Source: JACVRW01 sp034664105 (lineage in GTDB: Bacteria; Actinomycetota; Thermoleophilia; Solirubrobacterales; Thermoleophilaceae). Taken from it: a stretch of 14,465 nt of DNA. Below, in pieces: positions 7,076-14,148 of this stretch. The notes beneath the pieces are model-generated. The model was not told where the DNA came from. It saw only the letters and a list, made by a program, of their open reading frames with translations, and did no database searches. A program made the position numbers and the translations under genes. Position 1 is the stretch's first letter, and each line of letters starts with the position of its first letter. The DNA lies in contig JAXDIH010000246.1 in the NCBI GenBank assembly GCA_034664105.1, positions 1 through 14,465 of the forward strand, written 5' to 3'.

Positions 7076-8610
7076 CGCCGGTCGTCGAGGCGAGGGACGT
7101 GTGGAAGGCGTTCGACGGGACGGTGGCGCTGCACGGCGCCGGCCTGGCGCTGGAGAGCGGCAGCATCCATGCGCTCGTCGGCGAGAACGGCGCCGGCAAG
7201 TCGACGCTGATCAAGTCGCTGACCGGCGTGCACGCGCCCGATCGCGGCGAGCTGCTGTTCGACGGCGAGCAGCGCGACTTCACCGGCGCCCAGGCGTCGA
7301 TGGCGGCGGGAGTCAGCGCGGTCTACCAGGAGCGGAACCTGGTGCCCCAGTTCTCCGTCGCTGAGAACCTGTTCCTCAACCGCCCCTCACTGCGAGCCGG
7401 GTTCCTCCAGTACGAGCGGATGTACAGGGAGGCTGAGGTCTGGCTCGAGCGGGTCGGGCTGCGTGTGGACCCGCGCCGGACGGCAGCCGGCCTCAGTACG
7501 GCTCAGGGGCAGCTCGTCGAGATCGCCCGCGCTCTGGCGCTCGAGTCGAAGGTGGTGCTGCTGGACGAGCCCACGGCGTCGATCACCGCGCGCGAGGCCG
7601 CCGTGCTGTTCGAGTTGCTGCGCGAGCTGCGGGACCGCGGCGGAGCGATCCTGTTCGTCAGTCACAAGCTCGACGAGGTCTTCGAGCTGTGCGACCGGAT
7701 CACGGTCCTGAGGGACGGGCAGACGATTCTCGCCGGTGTCGATCGCGGCAAGCTGACCCAGGGCGAGGTGATCACGGCCATGGTGGGGCGTGACGTGACG
7801 TTCTCCGAGCGCGCCGCGCCCACTCTCAGGCATGACGACGGACCCGCGCTGCTGGAGCTCAGGGATGTCGTGACGAGCCTGGGTCACGAGGGGGTGAGCC
7901 TGAGCGTGGAGGCTGGGAGCGTGGTCGGACTCTACGGCCTGGTCGGGGCGGGTCGCACCGAGTTGGCGCGGGCGATCGTGGGCGTGGAGAAGATCGAAGA
8001 CGGCCAGCTCCTCCGTGCCGGCCGGCCGGTCCGCGTCCGCGACCCACACGACGCTCTGCAGGCTCACCGGATCGGCTACGTCAGCGAGGACCGCAAGACC
8101 GACGGGCTGATCCTGTCGCATTCGGTCAGCCACAACGTCGGGATCACGATCTGGGACCGGGTCAAGTCGCTGCTGGGCTTCATCACGCCCGCGCGCGAGC
8201 GCAGCCGGGTCGCGCCGATCGTCGAGCAGATGGACGTCAAGCTGTCGAGCCTCGACCAGCAGGTCAGCCAGCTGAGCGGCGGCAACCAGCAGAAGGTCAG
8301 CGTGGCGAAGTGGCTCGCAAGCGATGTGGACGTGCTGATCATCGACGAGCCGACGATCGGCGTCGACGTCCGCACCAAGGAGGAGATGTACCTCCTGATC
8401 GAGGAGCTGGCTCGCGGCGGCACGGGTATCCTGCTGATCTCGAGCGACCTGGCCGAGGTGATCCGGCTGTCGGATCGAGTCCTCGTGATGGCGAACAAGC
8501 GCATCGTGGCCGAGTTCGAGGGCTCCGGGGATTACGCGGTCCTGAGCGAGCACGTAATGGAGGCCATCATCGAGGCCGAGCCCGTGCGCGAGACGATCGT
8601 CCCCAACTAA
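7072..8610 (+). CDS. Sugar ABC transporter ATPase, double nucleotide-binding domain (RbsA/MglA type)
   Basis: A 512-residue cytoplasmic ATPase with two fused nucleotide-binding domains, energising the two permeases. Domain 1 has an intact Walker A GENGAGKST (37-45), a degenerate signature LSTAQ (141-145), Walker B VVLLDEPTAS (161-170) and switch His198. Domain 2 has a degenerate Walker A GLVGAGRTE (289-297) with Arg in place of Lys, a full signature LSGGNQQKV (401-409) and Walker B VLIIDEPTIGVD (421-432). SHNVGITIWD (353-362) is typical of the sugar subfamily. This asymmetry is normal for RbsA-like proteins and predicts one fully active ATP site. GTG 7072 overlaps the permease stop by four bases. 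One ATPase with two different permeases and a lipoprotein receptor forms a complete importer. Confidence 0.95.
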   Translation: MTPVVEARDVWKAFDGTVALHGAGLALESGSIHALVGENGAGKSTLIKSLTGVHAPDRGELLFDGEQRDFTGAQASMAAGVSAVYQERNLVPQFSVAENLFLNRPSLRAGFLQYERMYREAEVWLERVGLRVDPRRTAAGLSTAQGQLVEIARALALESKVVLLDEPTASITAREAAVLFELLRELRDRGGAILFVSHKLDEVFELCDRITVLRDGQTILAGVDRGKLTQGEVITAMVGRDVTFSERAAPTLRHDDGPALLELRDVVTSLGHEGVSLSVEAGSVVGLYGLVGAGRTELARAIVGVEKIEDGQLLRAGRPVRVRDPHDALQAHRIGYVSEDRKTDGLILSHSVSHNVGITIWDRVKSLLGFITPARERSRVAPIVEQMDVKLSSLDQQVSQLSGGNQQKVSVAKWLASDVDVLIIDEPTIGVDVRTKEEMYLLIEELARGGTGILLISSDLAEVIRLSDRVLVMANKRIVAEFEGSGDYAVLSEHVMEAIIEAEPVRETIVPN

Positions 8611-8611
8611 G

Positions 8612-8618
8612 AGAAGGA
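8612..8618 (+). promoter_or_regulatory. Ribosome binding site supporting a TTG start
   Basis: AGAAGGA lies five bases before the TTG at 8624, in the 13-base gap after the ATPase stop. The protein read from that TTG begins exactly at the conserved aldo/keto reductase N-terminus, so the rare start codon is well supported. Confidence 0.75.
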
Positions 8619-8623
8619 ACACC

Positions 8624-9724
8624 TTGCGCTACAAGCTTCTCGGTCGATCAGGTCTGCGCGTCTCCGAGCTCGCGCTCGGCGCCCTCACGTTCGGTACGGA
8701 GTGGGGCTGGGGCACCAGCCGTGCGGAGAGCCAGGCGGTCTTCGATGTCTACGCGGAGGCCGGCGGCAACTTCATCGACACCGCCAACATCTACAGCGAC
8801 GGCAACTCCGAGCGGTACGTCGGCGAGTTCATCGCCAGCGACCGCGAGCACTTCGTCGTCGCGACCAAGTACTCCGGCGCTGTGGGCGGCTATTCGGCTC
8901 AGGCCGGGGCGCCGGAGCGGGCGCCCGTGCAGCGGCAGGTCGAGGGCGACCTCAGCCGCAGCGGCAACAGCCGCAAGAACATGGTCCAGTCGGTCGAGGA
9001 CAGCCTGCGCCGCCTGGGACTCGACTACATCGACCTCTACTACGTCCATTTCTGGGACTACACGACCGGCATCGACGAGGTCATGCGCGGGCTCGACGAC
9101 CTCGTCCGCGCCGGCAAGGTGCTGTACGTCGCGTTTTCGGACACGCCCGCGTGGATCACCTCGCAGGCCAGCCTGCTCGCGGACCTGCGCGGATGGGCGC
9201 CGCTTACGGCGATCCAGCTCGAGTACAGCCTGATCGAGCGCACCCCCGAGCGGGAGCTGCTGCCGATGGCGCGCGCGCTCGACCTCGCGGTCGTGCCGTG
9301 GGGACCGCTGGCCAGCGGCGTGCTGAGCGGCAAGTACGCCGCCGCCGGCTCAGCTTCCAACGACGACGCATCCACGCGACTCGACCCGGCCAGCCTGCCC
9401 GCGCGTCATCGCGCGATCGCCGCGGTCGTCGCGGAGGTCGCGGCGCAGCTCGAAGTCAGCAGCGCTCGCGTGGCCCTTGCCTGGCTGCGCCAGCAGGCCT
9501 CTCGCTGGGGCGTCGTGATCCCGATCGTCGGCGCGCGCACGGCCGACCAGCTGCGCGACAACCTCGGCTGCCTCGACGTAGAGCTGAGCGAGGACCAGCT
9601 GGCGCGGCTGGACGAAGCCAGCGCCATCGAGCTCGGCTTCCCGCACGACATGCTCGACTCCGACCTGATCACGGCGCTGCGCTTCAGCGGGAAGCGCGAC
9701 CAGCTCGACAATCACCGCCTCTGA
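8624..9724 (+). CDS. Aldo/keto reductase, probably acting on a sugar
   Basis: A 366-residue NAD(P)H-dependent oxidoreductase with the (beta/alpha)8 fold, cytoplasmic, interconverting an aldehyde or ketone with an alcohol. The classic catalytic tetrad is visible: Asp52 and Tyr57 in FIDTANIYSDG, Lys82 in ATKYSG and His142 in YYVHFWDY. The N-terminus YKLLGRSGLRVSELALGALTFG and the late cofactor segment IPIVGARTADQLRDNL (299-314) are typical. A loop at about 89-117 (Gln-, Gly- and Arg-rich) lengthens the usual segment after the lysine. The start is TTG 8624 with AGAAGGA five bases upstream. It is last in the operon and directly follows the importer, so it probably oxidises or reduces the imported or isomerised sugar (inference). 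Substrate and direction are unknown. Confidence 0.9.
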   Translation: MRYKLLGRSGLRVSELALGALTFGTEWGWGTSRAESQAVFDVYAEAGGNFIDTANIYSDGNSERYVGEFIASDREHFVVATKYSGAVGGYSAQAGAPERAPVQRQVEGDLSRSGNSRKNMVQSVEDSLRRLGLDYIDLYYVHFWDYTTGIDEVMRGLDDLVRAGKVLYVAFSDTPAWITSQASLLADLRGWAPLTAIQLEYSLIERTPERELLPMARALDLAVVPWGPLASGVLSGKYAAAGSASNDDASTRLDPASLPARHRAIAAVVAEVAAQLEVSSARVALAWLRQQASRWGVVIPIVGARTADQLRDNLGCLDVELSEDQLARLDEASAIELGFPHDMLDSDLITALRFSGKRDQLDNHRL

Positions 9725-9739
9725 GCGAGACCGCGCGGG

Positions 9740-9771
9740 CGCCGGGCGCCGGAACCCTCCGGCACCCGGCG
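9740..9771. terminator. Hairpin between convergent genes
   Basis: A stem of 12 base pairs with one C/A mismatch encloses a six-base loop (AACCCT at 9753-9758). The left arm runs 9740-9752 and the right arm 9759-9771. It begins 16 bases after the aldo/keto reductase stop and ends 14 bases before the stop of the opposing hydrolase gene. It could therefore end transcription from both sides. No T-tract follows, which is common in high-GC actinobacteria. Confidence 0.65.
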
Positions 9772-9785
9772 AGCCGCGGGACTGG

Positions 9786-11303
9786 CTACGGGATGTCGGC
9801 GTGCGCCGCTTCGTCGATCAGCTGCGTCCCGTCGTACCGCGTGAGGATGCGGTCACGGACCAGCTGCTTGACGTTGCGAGCGACCGCCTTCACGTAGGCG
9901 CGGTGGCTCGGGTAGAGCGTGTCCAGGCGGGCCTGGTCGAACGGCACCTCCCAGCCCGCCAGCGGGCAGAACGGCGCACCCGTGGCGTTCGTGGGCCACG
10001 CGCTCGTCGGCACGTCGACGAACGGCGACCGCAGGCCACCCTGGACGTTGCCGAACTCGTCGAGCACGGGGACTCCGTTGGCGACGAGGATCGGGTCGGT
10101 GCTCGGCGGCGGACTGCCCTTGCGGACCCACTGCACCAGGTTCTGGAACATGGCATCGAAGTAGATGCCCACCGGGAACCGGCTGACCGGCCCTTGGTCG
10201 CAGTAGTCCGGGCGCAGCGCGTTGCCGGACTTGAGGATGTCCTCGGGCGAGGGCCCGAAGTTCCACTCGATCAGCGTCGCGTGCCCGGCGCCGGCCATCT
10301 CGTAATGGCGGTAGCGGTCGGGACGCGCGTTGCTGTCAGCGCGGCGTGCCCACAGGGCCGGCAGGTAGTCGGCCTGCGACATGACGCGGATGATCGGGAC
10401 GCCGGCGTTGTCGAACTGGCGCCGCGGATCCCCCACCGGCGGGGTCGGCGAGCACTGGTTGAGCGGCGAGGAGCCGGACGCGACCGCGACCAGGTAGCCG
10501 TCGTAGATCGGCTTGCCGTCTGCCTTCACGACCAGCGGCTGGACGCCGTTGATGTAGGGGTAGAGGAAGTTGCCGGTCTGCGAGTGGCCGGTGCCGAACA
10601 GGCGCAGCCCGCTCGAGCGCTGGCCGTGGCGATGCTTCGACCGGTCGGCGAGCGGGTTGGAGCGCGCGTCGCTCTTCAGCCACGCGCCGACCTGGCTGAA
10701 GATGTCGTAGATCAGGCCGTTCTCCGTGGTCCGCGAGCTGTCCGCCGCCACGGTGGTGCAGTTGAGCGGGTCGTCCAGCGACCGCGGGTTGGCCCAGGAC
10801 AGCGCGTCGTAGCGCTCCGGGTCGAAGGCCTTCAGGGCCTTCACGGCGACCGGCTTGGACGTGACGCCCACCCAGACGTCGCCGTTGCGCAGGTACTGGG
10901 AGTTCGACAGCGCCCAGATGACGCTGAGGTCGAGCAGCGCCGACGGGTTGAGCATCTCGACGACGACGTTGCCGCTGAAGTCCGATCGCTTCGCCGGCCG
11001 GCGCACGAGCACGCGCGTGGTGTAGGGCGCGTTCGGGGTGCGCACGACCGCCTCGTTGGACGGCGACCAGTCGTACACGTTCGCCTTGCCGCTGACGAAG
11101 TACTCCTCCTCCACGTACCCGTACTTGCGCAGGTCCTGCGGCACGGTGTTGTGGTCAGCGGCGAGGAACGGATATGAGTCGGCCGTGACCGGGATGGGCC
11201 CGGAGACCGAGGGGATCGGGGTCTTGGCCGATGCCGGTGCCGCGGTGCAGAGCGCCGCTACCAGCACGAGGCACCCCGCGATCCTGCGATGGACTTTGGT
11301 CAT
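9786..11303 (-). CDS. Secreted alpha/beta-hydrolase domain protein
   Basis: A 505-residue exported protein resembling the large alpha/beta hydrolase domain family (Abhydrolase_10-like). The start has a basic end, a hydrophobic core (about 9-22) and an ASA site near residue 26, so signal peptidase I cleavage and export are predicted. The nucleophile elbow is GTGHSQTGNF with Ser241. His341 in AGAGHATLIEW is the likely catalytic histidine. Asp312 in SQADYLP is a possible acid, though this is less certain. Other conserved-looking blocks are VVVEMLNPSALLDL (113-126) and GDVWVGVTSKPVAVKAL (141-157). Cysteines at 182, 284, 368 and 446 could form disulfides outside the cell. ATG 11303 has AGGAGGAG eight bases upstream. 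The substrate, an ester or amide, is unknown. It is monocistronic, converges on the sugar operon, and has no evident functional tie to either neighbour. Confidence 0.85.
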   Translation of the reverse strand: MTKVHRRIAGCLVLVAALCTAAPASAKTPIPSVSGPIPVTADSYPFLAADHNTVPQDLRKYGYVEEEYFVSGKANVYDWSPSNEAVVRTPNAPYTTRVLVRRPAKRSDFSGNVVVEMLNPSALLDLSVIWALSNSQYLRNGDVWVGVTSKPVAVKALKAFDPERYDALSWANPRSLDDPLNCTTVAADSSRTTENGLIYDIFSQVGAWLKSDARSNPLADRSKHRHGQRSSGLRLFGTGHSQTGNFLYPYINGVQPLVVKADGKPIYDGYLVAVASGSSPLNQCSPTPPVGDPRRQFDNAGVPIIRVMSQADYLPALWARRADSNARPDRYRHYEMAGAGHATLIEWNFGPSPEDILKSGNALRPDYCDQGPVSRFPVGIYFDAMFQNLVQWVRKGSPPPSTDPILVANGVPVLDEFGNVQGGLRSPFVDVPTSAWPTNATGAPFCPLAGWEVPFDQARLDTLYPSHRAYVKAVARNVKQLVRDRILTRYDGTQLIDEAAHADIP

Positions 11304-11311
11304 CTGATTCT

Positions 11312-11319
11312 CTCCTCCT
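11312..11319 (-). promoter_or_regulatory. Strong ribosome binding site of the secreted hydrolase
   Basis: On the minus strand AGGAGGAG lies eight bases before ATG 11303. It is the strongest ribosome site in the window and confirms this start and the signal peptide that follows. Confidence 0.75.
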
Positions 11320-11347
11320 GCTGTTAACTTCCCAAGCCAGGGCGAGA

Positions 11348-11375
11348 AATCTACAGCCAGAAGGTGTTAAATCAA
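11348..11375 (-). promoter_or_regulatory. Candidate promoter of the secreted hydrolase
   Basis: On the minus strand TTGATT (11375-11370) is followed after 16 bases by TAGATT (11353-11348). Each box matches four of six sigma70 consensus positions. The region is the only AT-rich patch between the reductase stop at 11399 and the hydrolase start, consistent with separate transcription of the hydrolase. This is a visual match only. Confidence 0.4.
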
Positions 11376-11398
11376 ACAGATCTTCTCGGTATGCCTCC

Positions 11399-13207
11399 TC
11401 AGAGCGCGCATTCGCCCTCGCCCCGGATCACCCGGTAGGGCTCGTTCCGGCTCCAGTCCACGAAGTGGCTCATCGTGTCCACGCCGAACTCGATCGGCAT
11501 GGCCAGGTCCTTCACGAGCAGCTCGAACTCGGCCTCGCCCACCCGGGCGACGAACTGGTTGAACGTCTCGCCGTCCGAGCGGTCCGCCTCATAGAAGCGC
11601 AGCCAGCGCTCGACGGCGGCGGGCACCCGCTTGGCGGCCAGGCGCACCTTCAGCCGAGTGCCGTAGGCCACGCTCCCGCCGGCGTGGTTGCCGCCGAGAT
11701 GGGCCACGTACGCCGGGATCGTGTGCTCGCCCACCTTGATCGACGCTCCGTAGAAGCCGATGTTGCCGATGTGGTGCTGTCCGCATCCGTTGGGGCAGCC
11801 GCTGATCTTGATCTGGATCAGCCGCGTGAGCGGGTCGGTGATCCCCATCGCGTCGATGCGCTCCCGAATGGCCAGGTTGAGCCCCATCGAGCTGGTGATG
11901 CCGAGCTTGCACGAGTCGGTCCCCGGGCAGCTCACGACGTCAGCGACGCCCTGCGCGTCCGGCTCCCCGAGCTCCAGCTCCTCCAGCCGCTGCCACACCG
12001 CGTAGACCGCCTCGTCGCGCACCCAGCGCAGGACCAGGTTCTGGCCGACGGTGGTGCGCGCGTAGCCGCCGCAGTGGTCGCGCATGATCGCCGCGAGCCC
12101 GCGGAACTGCCCGGGCGAGAGGTCGCCGCGCGGCACCGCCACCTCGACCGCGCTGAAGCCCTGCTGTCGCTGCGCGCGCACGTTGAACTCGCGGAAGCGC
12201 TCGAACTCGGCGCTGTCGCCGTTCGGGCTCGAGGCGCCCTGGAAGGGGGGCGGTGCCCCGGCCTCCTCGTCATCGACGAACAGCCGCGGCGCCACGCTGA
12301 AGTCGCGCTCCGCCACCCAGTCGCCGGCCAGCTCCTCCTCGGCCTGCCGGCGCAGCTCGTCGACGCCGTACTTGTCCACGAACACCTTGATCCGCGCCCG
12401 CGCCCGGTTCACCCGCAGCCACTCCTGCCGGTCGAAGACGCGCATGACCGCCTCCGTGACGCGCAGGTACTCGCCGTCGTCGGCGCCCACGAACTCGTAG
12501 AGCAGCTGCGCGACGCGCGGCATGATCGCCGTCCCGCCGCCCACGAGCATCTGGAAGCCTCGGCGGCCTTCCTTGACGCGGGGGATGAAGGCGATGTCGT
12601 GTATGCCGCTGATCGCCCGGTCCTCGTCGGTGGCCGTGAACGAGGTCTTCACCTTGCGCGGCATGCCCTGGGTCGTCGGGTGGCGCACGAAGTAGCGCAC
12701 GTACGCGCCCGCGTAGGGGGTGGGGTCGAACAACTCGCCCTCGGACACCCCGGCCCACGGGTCCCCGGTCACGTTGCGCATGGTGTTGCCGCAGCCCTCG
12801 CGGCTCGACAGCGACGTGTCTCCGAGCAGCCGGATCAGCTTGGCCGCGTCCGGCAGCGGGACATGGTGCATCTGGACGTTCTGGCGGGTGGTGATGTGGC
12901 CCTTCGCGAGCGGCACGTAGCGCTCGATGCCGTCGGCGAAGGCCTCCATCTGCTCGGGGCTGACGCCGCCGAAGGGCAGCTTCACGCGGACCATCTGGAC
13001 GCCGGGCTGGCGCTGGCCGTACACGCCCTGCTTGAGGCGGAACTTGATGAAGTCGTCCTCCGGCAGCTTGCCGTCGAGGAAGGCTGTCGCCTCGGTGTCG
13101 AAGTCGTCGAACTCGTGCTCGAGGATCGGGATCACGTGCCCCGGCACGTTCTCGAACACCTCCGGGCTGTCGAGCGTGCCCCTGCCGGGCGCGATGCTTG
13201 GCTCCAT
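11399..13207 (-). CDS. sir: Ferredoxin-dependent siroheme reductase, probably assimilatory sulfite reductase
   Basis: A 602-residue siroheme/[4Fe-4S] enzyme of the ferredoxin-dependent nitrite/sulfite reductase family, catalysing a six-electron reduction in the cytoplasm. It has the two-fold repeated layout: a first ferrodoxin-like half with GHITTRQNVQMHHV (103-116) and GNTMRNVTGDP (140-150), and a second half with GGYARTTVGQNLVLRWV (380-396). Cluster cysteines are Cys427 and Cys433 (CPGTDSC), Cys471 and Cys475 (CPNGC). The siroheme-site pair is Lys185-x-Lys187 in MPRKVKTSF. Sulfite reductases have K-x-K where plant-type nitrite reductases have K-x-N, so sulfite is favoured. ATG 13207 is chosen because it follows AAGGAG by ten bases. 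An in-frame ATG at 13303 would add 32 residues lying within the upstream gene. The ferredoxin encoded in the same cluster is the likely electron donor. Nitrite reduction is not excluded. Confidence 0.9.
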   Translation of the reverse strand: MEPSIAPGRGTLDSPEVFENVPGHVIPILEHEFDDFDTEATAFLDGKLPEDDFIKFRLKQGVYGQRQPGVQMVRVKLPFGGVSPEQMEAFADGIERYVPLAKGHITTRQNVQMHHVPLPDAAKLIRLLGDTSLSSREGCGNTMRNVTGDPWAGVSEGELFDPTPYAGAYVRYFVRHPTTQGMPRKVKTSFTATDEDRAISGIHDIAFIPRVKEGRRGFQMLVGGGTAIMPRVAQLLYEFVGADDGEYLRVTEAVMRVFDRQEWLRVNRARARIKVFVDKYGVDELRRQAEEELAGDWVAERDFSVAPRLFVDDEEAGAPPPFQGASSPNGDSAEFERFREFNVRAQRQQGFSAVEVAVPRGDLSPGQFRGLAAIMRDHCGGYARTTVGQNLVLRWVRDEAVYAVWQRLEELELGEPDAQGVADVVSCPGTDSCKLGITSSMGLNLAIRERIDAMGITDPLTRLIQIKISGCPNGCGQHHIGNIGFYGASIKVGEHTIPAYVAHLGGNHAGGSVAYGTRLKVRLAAKRVPAAVERWLRFYEADRSDGETFNQFVARVGEAEFELLVKDLAMPIEFGVDTMSHFVDWSRNEPYRVIRGEGECAL

Positions 13208-13217
13208 CTGGATCGGT

Positions 13218-13223
13218 CTCCTT
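13218..13223 (-). promoter_or_regulatory. Ribosome binding site of the siroheme reductase
   Basis: Minus-strand AAGGAG lies ten bases before ATG 13207, inside the 34-base gap after the cyclodeaminase-like gene. It decides against the longer start at 13303. Confidence 0.6.
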
Positions 13224-13241
13224 GTCGTGCTGTTCTGCGGC

Positions 13242-13817
13242 CTAGCCGAGCGCCGTGTCGAGGTCGGCGCGGGCGCTCTCGGCGAGCTCGCGCACTCGCG
13301 CATGGCGCGCGTCGTCGGGCGCGCTCGCGAGGTTCAAGTCGATGAGGTGGACGCCGGCGCGGGCCACTGACTCGCCCAGCACCGCGGCGGTGATCGCCTC
13401 GCCCCGCACGCCACCCCGGGCCATGAGCGCCGCCTCGGCGGCCAGGCCCGTGACCTGGGTGGCCAGCGCGACGATCGCCAGGGGCGGGTCCGCGGCCTGT
13501 GAAAGCGCCTCGCGCAGGCGCCCGCCGTGCCCCGGCTCCCCGCGCCCGCGGAGCACCGCGAGCACCGCCGTGTAGGCGGCCACGTCCTCGTCGGCCAGCT
13601 CGAGCGCGCGGGCGCGCAGGCCCGCGGCGAGGTCGCGGCGTCGCTCGGCGGCGTCGTCGGAGGGCGCGGACCGCAGCGCGACCGCGCTAGCCATCTCCAC
13701 GAGCGCCGCCGCCAGCGAGCAGGTCCACGCGAGCGACGGGCCCGCGCCCGGAGCGGGGTCGGCGGACGCGACGCGCGCGACCAGCCCGGCCAGCGGGCTC
13801 TCAGCCAGGATGCTCAT
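13242..13817 (-). CDS. Cyclodeaminase/cyclohydrolase family protein (FTCD C-terminal domain, stand-alone)
   Basis: A 191-residue, mostly alpha-helical protein resembling the C-terminal domain of formiminotransferase-cyclodeaminase and the related methenyl-tetrahydrofolate cyclohydrolases. Family marks are the N-terminal helix and loop LVARVASADPAPGAG (12-26), the helix LAAALVEMASAVA, DEDVAAYTAVLA (in the 70s-80s), PLAIVALATQVTGLAAEAA and a C-terminal VHLIDLNLASAPDD. The loop reads PAPGAGPS where the family usually has PTPGGGS, so folate binding or activity may be altered. ATG 13817 starts four bases after the ferredoxin stop with a poor ribosome site, implying translational coupling. Lying between a ferredoxin and a siroheme reductase is an unexpected place for a one-carbon enzyme. 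A structural or unrelated role cannot be excluded. Confidence 0.75.
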   Translation of the reverse strand: MSILAESPLAGLVARVASADPAPGAGPSLAWTCSLAAALVEMASAVALRSAPSDDAAERRRDLAAGLRARALELADEDVAAYTAVLAVLRGRGEPGHGGRLREALSQAADPPLAIVALATQVTGLAAEAALMARGGVRGEAITAAVLGESVARAGVHLIDLNLASAPDDARHARVRELAESARADLDTALG

Positions 13818-13821
13818 TGGC

Positions 13822-14091
13822 TCAGGCCGCCTGCTTGCCGAAGTACTCGGCGTTGATCTCGATATACCGGTGCCATTCCGCCGGCACCTGGTCCTCCGGC
13901 GTGATCGCGTCGACGGGGCAGGCCTCCACGCAGGCGTCGCAGTCGATGCACTCCTCCGGGTCGATGTAGAGCTGCTCGACCTTGTCGTAGTCAGGCTCGT
14001 CGGGCGTCGGGTGGATGCAGTCGACCGGGCAGACCTCGACGCACGAGTTGTCCTTGGTGCCGATGCACGGCTCGTTGATCACGTACGCCAC
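13822..14091 (-). CDS. fdxA: 7Fe ferredoxin ([3Fe-4S][4Fe-4S])
   Basis: An 89-residue cytoplasmic electron carrier. The cysteine pattern Cys9-x7-Cys17-x3-Cys21-Pro and Cys48-x2-Cys51-x2-Cys54-x3-Cys58-Pro matches seven-iron ferredoxins. Cys9, Cys17 and Cys58 should bind the 3Fe cluster, and Cys21, Cys48, Cys51 and Cys54 the 4Fe cluster. Cys25 corresponds to the extra free cysteine. The N-terminus AYVINEPCIGTKDNSC is typical of actinobacterial FdxA. GTG 14091 is chosen because the ferredoxin fold begins there and AAAGAGGT (14096-14103) lies four bases upstream. The open frame continues to 14298, but that extension has no family match and overlaps the divergent regulator. As first gene of the cluster it probably supplies electrons to the siroheme reductase. 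Confidence 0.93.
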   Translation of the reverse strand: MAYVINEPCIGTKDNSCVEVCPVDCIHPTPDEPDYDKVEQLYIDPEECIDCDACVEACPVDAITPEDQVPAEWHRYIEINAEYFGKQAA

Positions 14092-14106
14092 TGCGACCTC
14101 TTTCGC

Positions 14107-14135
14107 TGGTTTCTCACAGGAGGGTTGGATAAAAT
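14107..14135 (+). promoter_or_regulatory. Divergent promoter region between fdxA and the HTH regulator
   Basis: The 57-base gap holds one conspicuous AT-rich box. On the plus strand TAAAAT (14130-14135) is a five-of-six -10 match 13 bases before GTG 14149, so the regulator mRNA would have only about seven leader bases. The 17-base-spaced -35 position (14107-14112) is a poor match. The same box reads TATTTT on the minus strand and could serve fdxA. Overlapping divergent promoters would let one regulator control both sides. Confidence 0.4.
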
Positions 14136-14148
14136 ACACTCCCGGGCC

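Noticed and set aside
7930..7965. Walker A lysine replaced by arginine in the second ATPase domain
   Set aside because: This degeneration, like the weak first signature, is normal for RbsA-type double ATPases and is not a sign of decay.
11231..13345. Very long plus-strand open frame (704 codons) opposite the siroheme reductase
   Set aside because: It is antisense to a clearly conserved enzyme, is rich in Arg, Ala, His, Val and Asp as expected of mirror reading in GC-rich DNA, and has no recognisable domain.
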